NCBI GenBank assembly: GCA_030611985.1
Contig: JAUWOS010000007.1
Coordinates: 1 to 32,368, forward strand
Origin: Desulfobacterales bacterium
GTDB lineage: Bacteria; Desulfobacterota; Desulfobacteria; Desulfobacterales; ETH-SRB1
Length of the DNA: 32,368 bases
Direction of reading: 5' to 3'
Shown one piece after another: positions 29,503-32,368 of the stretch. The stretch's first letter is position 1. Each line of letters begins with the position of its first letter. The position numbers were made by a program, and so were the translations under genes. The notes beneath the pieces are model-generated. The model made no database searches, had not been told where the DNA came from, and was given only the letters and a program-made list of their open reading frames with translations.

Positions 29503-30882
29503 ATGCCTGAAAAAGCCTGGGGCGGCAGATTTTCTGAAAAAACAGACAGGATCGTAGAAGCCTTTACATCTTCGATTGATATAGACAAGCGGCTCTATTC
29601 CTATGATATTGAAGGGAGTATCGCCCACTGCAAGATGCTGGCGGAACAGTCTATTATTACGCACGAAGATGCTTTGTTGTTGATCCAGGGACTTGGAACG
29701 ATAAAAAAAGAGATTGAGCGGGGGGAGTTCCGGTTTGATGACAGCCTGGAGGATATCCATATGCACATTGAAGCCAGGCTTGTTAAGGAAGCGGGAAAGG
29801 TTGCCGGAAAGCTTCATACTGCAAGGAGCCGGAATGATCAAGTAGCTTTGGATGTGCGAATGTATTTGAGAGACGAAACTTCAAATATAATAAAGAATCT
29901 TGTTGAGTTTAGAAAAACTATTGTTGATCTTGCAAAGATCAACATAGATGTTGTTTTACCTGGTTATACACACCTGCAAAGAGCGCAGCCTGTTCTTTTG
30001 GCTCATCACTTGATGTCATATTACGAGATGTTTTCAAGAGACACGGAAAGATTTTGCGATTGTTTAAAACGCATAAACGTGATGCCGCTTGGAAGCGCCG
30101 CTCTTGCCGGAACAACATATCCAATTGACAGAGATTATACCGCAAGACTTCTTGGTTTTCCAAAAGTGTCAAAAAACAGTATAGATTCGGTATCAGACAG
30201 GGATTTTATAATAGAATTTTTATCATCCGCGAGTCTTTGTATGGTACATCTAAGTCGTATATCCGAAGAACTTATTTTGTGGTCGTCATCTGAATTCGGC
30301 TTTGTCGGGCTTCCTGATTCTTTTTCTACAGGAAGTAGTATTATGCCTCAAAAGAAAAATCCTGATGTATGTGAACTGGTTCGTGGAAAAACCGGTCGTG
30401 TTTTTGGAGATCTGATAGCTCTTTTGACCGTTATGAAATCATTGCCGCTTGCTTATAACCGTGATATGCAGGAGGATAAAGGACCATTATTTGACGCTGT
30501 GGATACATTAAAAGGGTGTGTCGGAATTTATATAAAAATGCTTCCAAAGTTGAAAATAAACAAGGAAGCAATGCGCAGGGCTACATCTACAGGATTTTTA
30601 AACGCAACAGATCTGGCGGATTATCTCGTAACAAAGGGAATGCATTTCAGGAAGGCTCATAGCTGTGTGGGTGAGGCTGTAAGCTATGCGCTTAATAAAA
30701 ATAAAGAGCTCCATGAACTTACTTTAGAAGAGTTGAAATCTTTTTCGCTCCTTATTGAAGAAGATATTTTTAGCATTTTAACTGTGGAGCAGATGATAGA
30801 CCGGAGAAAATCATTCGGAGGAACTGCCGTGAAAAATGTCATGGCTGCCATAGAGGAGGCTGAAAAAAATCTGAATCAATGA
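29503..30882 (+). CDS. argH: Argininosuccinate lyase
   Basis: KAWGGRFSEKTDRIVEAFTSSID, LHTARSRNDQVALDVRMYLR, GYTHLQRAQPVLLAHHLMSYYEM, GSSIMPQKKNPDVCELVRGKTGR. Confidence 0.97.
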   Translation: MPEKAWGGRFSEKTDRIVEAFTSSIDIDKRLYSYDIEGSIAHCKMLAEQSIITHEDALLLIQGLGTIKKEIERGEFRFDDSLEDIHMHIEARLVKEAGKVAGKLHTARSRNDQVALDVRMYLRDETSNIIKNLVEFRKTIVDLAKINIDVVLPGYTHLQRAQPVLLAHHLMSYYEMFSRDTERFCDCLKRINVMPLGSAALAGTTYPIDRDYTARLLGFPKVSKNSIDSVSDRDFIIEFLSSASLCMVHLSRISEELILWSSSEFGFVGLPDSFSTGSSIMPQKKNPDVCELVRGKTGRVFGDLIALLTVMKSLPLAYNRDMQEDKGPLFDAVDTLKGCVGIYIKMLPKLKINKEAMRRATSTGFLNATDLADYLVTKGMHFRKAHSCVGEAVSYALNKNKELHELTLEELKSFSLLIEEDIFSILTVEQMIDRRKSFGGTAVKNVMAAIEEAEKNLNQ

Positions 30883-31322
30883 AATATGCTATACAATTTT
30901 TAATTATGATTTCTCTTTTTTTTGTTTTGTTCGGATGCGGCAAAAAAGCGTTGCCTGTACCGCCTCACCAGGTTTTGCCTCCTGCAATCAATAATTTAAC
31001 TTCAAATATCAATAGAGATACGCTTAAATTAACATGGACTATTCCGGAACAAAAAGAAAAGGTTGAATCAAGTCCGGCTGGTTTTATTGTATATAGATCA
31101 AAAAAGCTTTTGTCCGGATCCGAATGTTTAAATTGTCCTGTATCGTTTAAGCGCATTGCCGATATTCCAATTAAAGCCAAAGGTTCCAAAAATTTACAGG
31201 GAAAGATAATGGCATACAATGAAATTCTGGAAAAGGGTTACAGATATGTTTACAAAGTAACTGTTTATGCTGATAACGGTGTGACAGGCGGTGACTCGAA
31301 TCAGATAGATTTTGTTTATTGA
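30879..31322 (+). CDS. Small lipoprotein (LptM/YifL-like N-terminus, possible fibronectin type III-like fold)
   Basis: MKYAIQFLIMISLFFVLFGCGKKALPVPPHQVLPPAI: lipobox FGC followed by GKK.LPVPP; ATGA overlap with argH. Confidence 0.7.
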   Translation: MKYAIQFLIMISLFFVLFGCGKKALPVPPHQVLPPAINNLTSNINRDTLKLTWTIPEQKEKVESSPAGFIVYRSKKLLSGSECLNCPVSFKRIADIPIKAKGSKNLQGKIMAYNEILEKGYRYVYKVTVYADNGVTGGDSNQIDFVY

Positions 31323-31344
31323 TCAGGACTACCAACGTAAGGCG

Positions 31345-31395
31345 GGACAGCCAGTAAGTCCAGCATTGGAAACCGCCTGAATTTACTGGCTGTCC
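31345..31395. repeat. Perfect 13-bp inverted repeat downstream of lipoprotein gene
   Basis: GGACAGCCAGTAA (31345-31357) / TTACTGGCTGTCC (31383-31395). Confidence 0.9.
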
Positions 31396-31474
31396 TGTCT
31401 CATGGCGGTAGCCGCTTTTTGCTGCCGGTGTGCTTTGTCGTTGGGCAAATCATGCAATATCAGGAGATCTTATT

Positions 31475-31663
31475 ATGGTTAACAGCATCAATCTGCATAA
31501 CAAAAAGCATGAGGATGGCGAAGAGCAACTTTTCCAATTAATAAAACAGGCTGGCGAAGACGCTCGTAGCCGTAAACGAGAAGCCATGTCACGACATATT
31601 AATAAACTTCGGGCCGTAATTTCAGAAGCGGTATCCCGTAAGAATAATTCTGTATCGACATGA
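31475..31663 (+). CDS. Small 62-aa protein, candidate antitoxin partner
   Basis: AGGAG RBS then MVNSINLHNKKHEDGEEQLFQLIKQAGEDARSRKREAMSRHINKLRAVISEAVSRKNNSVST; ATGA overlap with the downstream kinase. Confidence 0.65.
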   Translation: MVNSINLHNKKHEDGEEQLFQLIKQAGEDARSRKREAMSRHINKLRAVISEAVSRKNNSVST

Positions 31664-32268
31664 AAAAGATACAGAAACCAGGGCTTATAGTTGTAGCGGG
31701 TCCGAATGGCTCTGGAAAAACAACAATTACTGAGAAACTTTTGCGGCATGAGTGGATGGAAGATTGTGTTTACATCAATCCTGACTTAATTGCGAAACAA
31801 AAGTTCGGTGACTGGAATTCGCCAAAATCTGTACTCAAAGCCGCCAATTACGCCCAAGAAATGCGTGAAAGCTGTTTAGCAGATATGAGCAGCATGGCAC
31901 TTGAAACAGTTTTTTCAACTCAAGAAAAGCTTGAGTTTGTCCAACGTGCCAAAGAAGCCGGCTTTTTCATTCGATTGTTCTTCGTCTGCACTAACGATCC
32001 ATCAATTAATGCCCAGCGAGTTGCCTTACGTGTCATGGAAGGCGGGCATGATGTTCCGATTTTAAAAATTATCAGCAGGTATTACCGGTCAATTGCTAAG
32101 TGCATCGAAGCATTGGTGTTGGTTGATCGAGCCTATTTTTACGATAACTCGAAGACTGATGTTGATCCTTCATTAATGTTCAGGGTAAACGACGGAAAAA
32201 TAGCAAAAATATATCAAGACTTGGCGCCTTGGGCAAAAGATATTGCGGATTCGCTATCACGGGAATGA
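31660..32268 (+). CDS. Zeta toxin-like P-loop kinase
   Basis: PGLIVVAGPNGSGKTTITEKLL Walker A, YINPDLIAKQ, ALETVFSTQEKLEFVQRAKEAGFFIRLFFVCTNDPSINAQRVALRVMEGGHDVPILKIISRYYRSI: zeta/UDP-GlcNAc kinase family layout. Confidence 0.85.
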   Translation: MKKIQKPGLIVVAGPNGSGKTTITEKLLRHEWMEDCVYINPDLIAKQKFGDWNSPKSVLKAANYAQEMRESCLADMSSMALETVFSTQEKLEFVQRAKEAGFFIRLFFVCTNDPSINAQRVALRVMEGGHDVPILKIISRYYRSIAKCIEALVLVDRAYFYDNSKTDVDPSLMFRVNDGKIAKIYQDLAPWAKDIADSLSRE

Positions 32269-32368
32269 ATCCAATAGAGAAACACAAAATGCCCAACCAG
32301 GTGCTGGAGATGGACTGGGCAAAGCCGTGCCGTTTTTGAATGGTAGTATTTGACCGATAGTTTTTTAT

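Overview
The window is mostly one long S10-spc-alpha ribosomal protein superoperon on the + strand: the 3' end of tuf, then rpsJ-rplC-rplD-rplW-rplB-rpsS-rplV-rpsC-rplP-rpmC-rpsQ-rplN-rplX-rplE-rpsN-rpsH-rplF-rplR-rpsE-rpmD-rplO-secY-infA-rpmJ-rpsM-rpsK-rpsD-rpoA-rplQ. After it come a minus-strand RNase Z-like MBL-fold gene and a minus-strand hypothetical gene. Then on the + strand: a slipin/stomatin-like SPFH gene, a small Rho_N-like protein, a HAD-type nucleotidase, xerC-hslV-hslU, argB-argD-argF-argG-argH, a small lipoprotein, and a terminal zeta-like P-loop kinase toxin with a short overlapping upstream ORF (candidate toxin-antitoxin pair). Family signatures and gene order suggest a Desulfobacterota (deltaproteobacterial) genome; this is inference. 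The main anomaly is the noncoding DNA. Gaps of the ribosomal operon that are normally very short are expanded to about 125-400 nt and filled with several families of short, palindromic, non-autonomous-looking repeats. The most abundant family has termini AGGAACGTGGACGAAATAACTTCC...GGAAGTTATTTCGTCCACGTTCCT, with about 12 full or partial copies between 6.4 and 21.6 kb. One copy supplies the C-terminal codons and stop of the RNase Z gene. A second family (GTAACCGTTCACG...ACTTCCCAGCATGTAAGCTT) abuts a truncated Cys-rich mini-ORF. Several other palindromes and heptamer arrays occur. The terminal kinase module is bounded by GTTGGGC/GCCCAAC motifs resembling integron cassette core sites (speculative).
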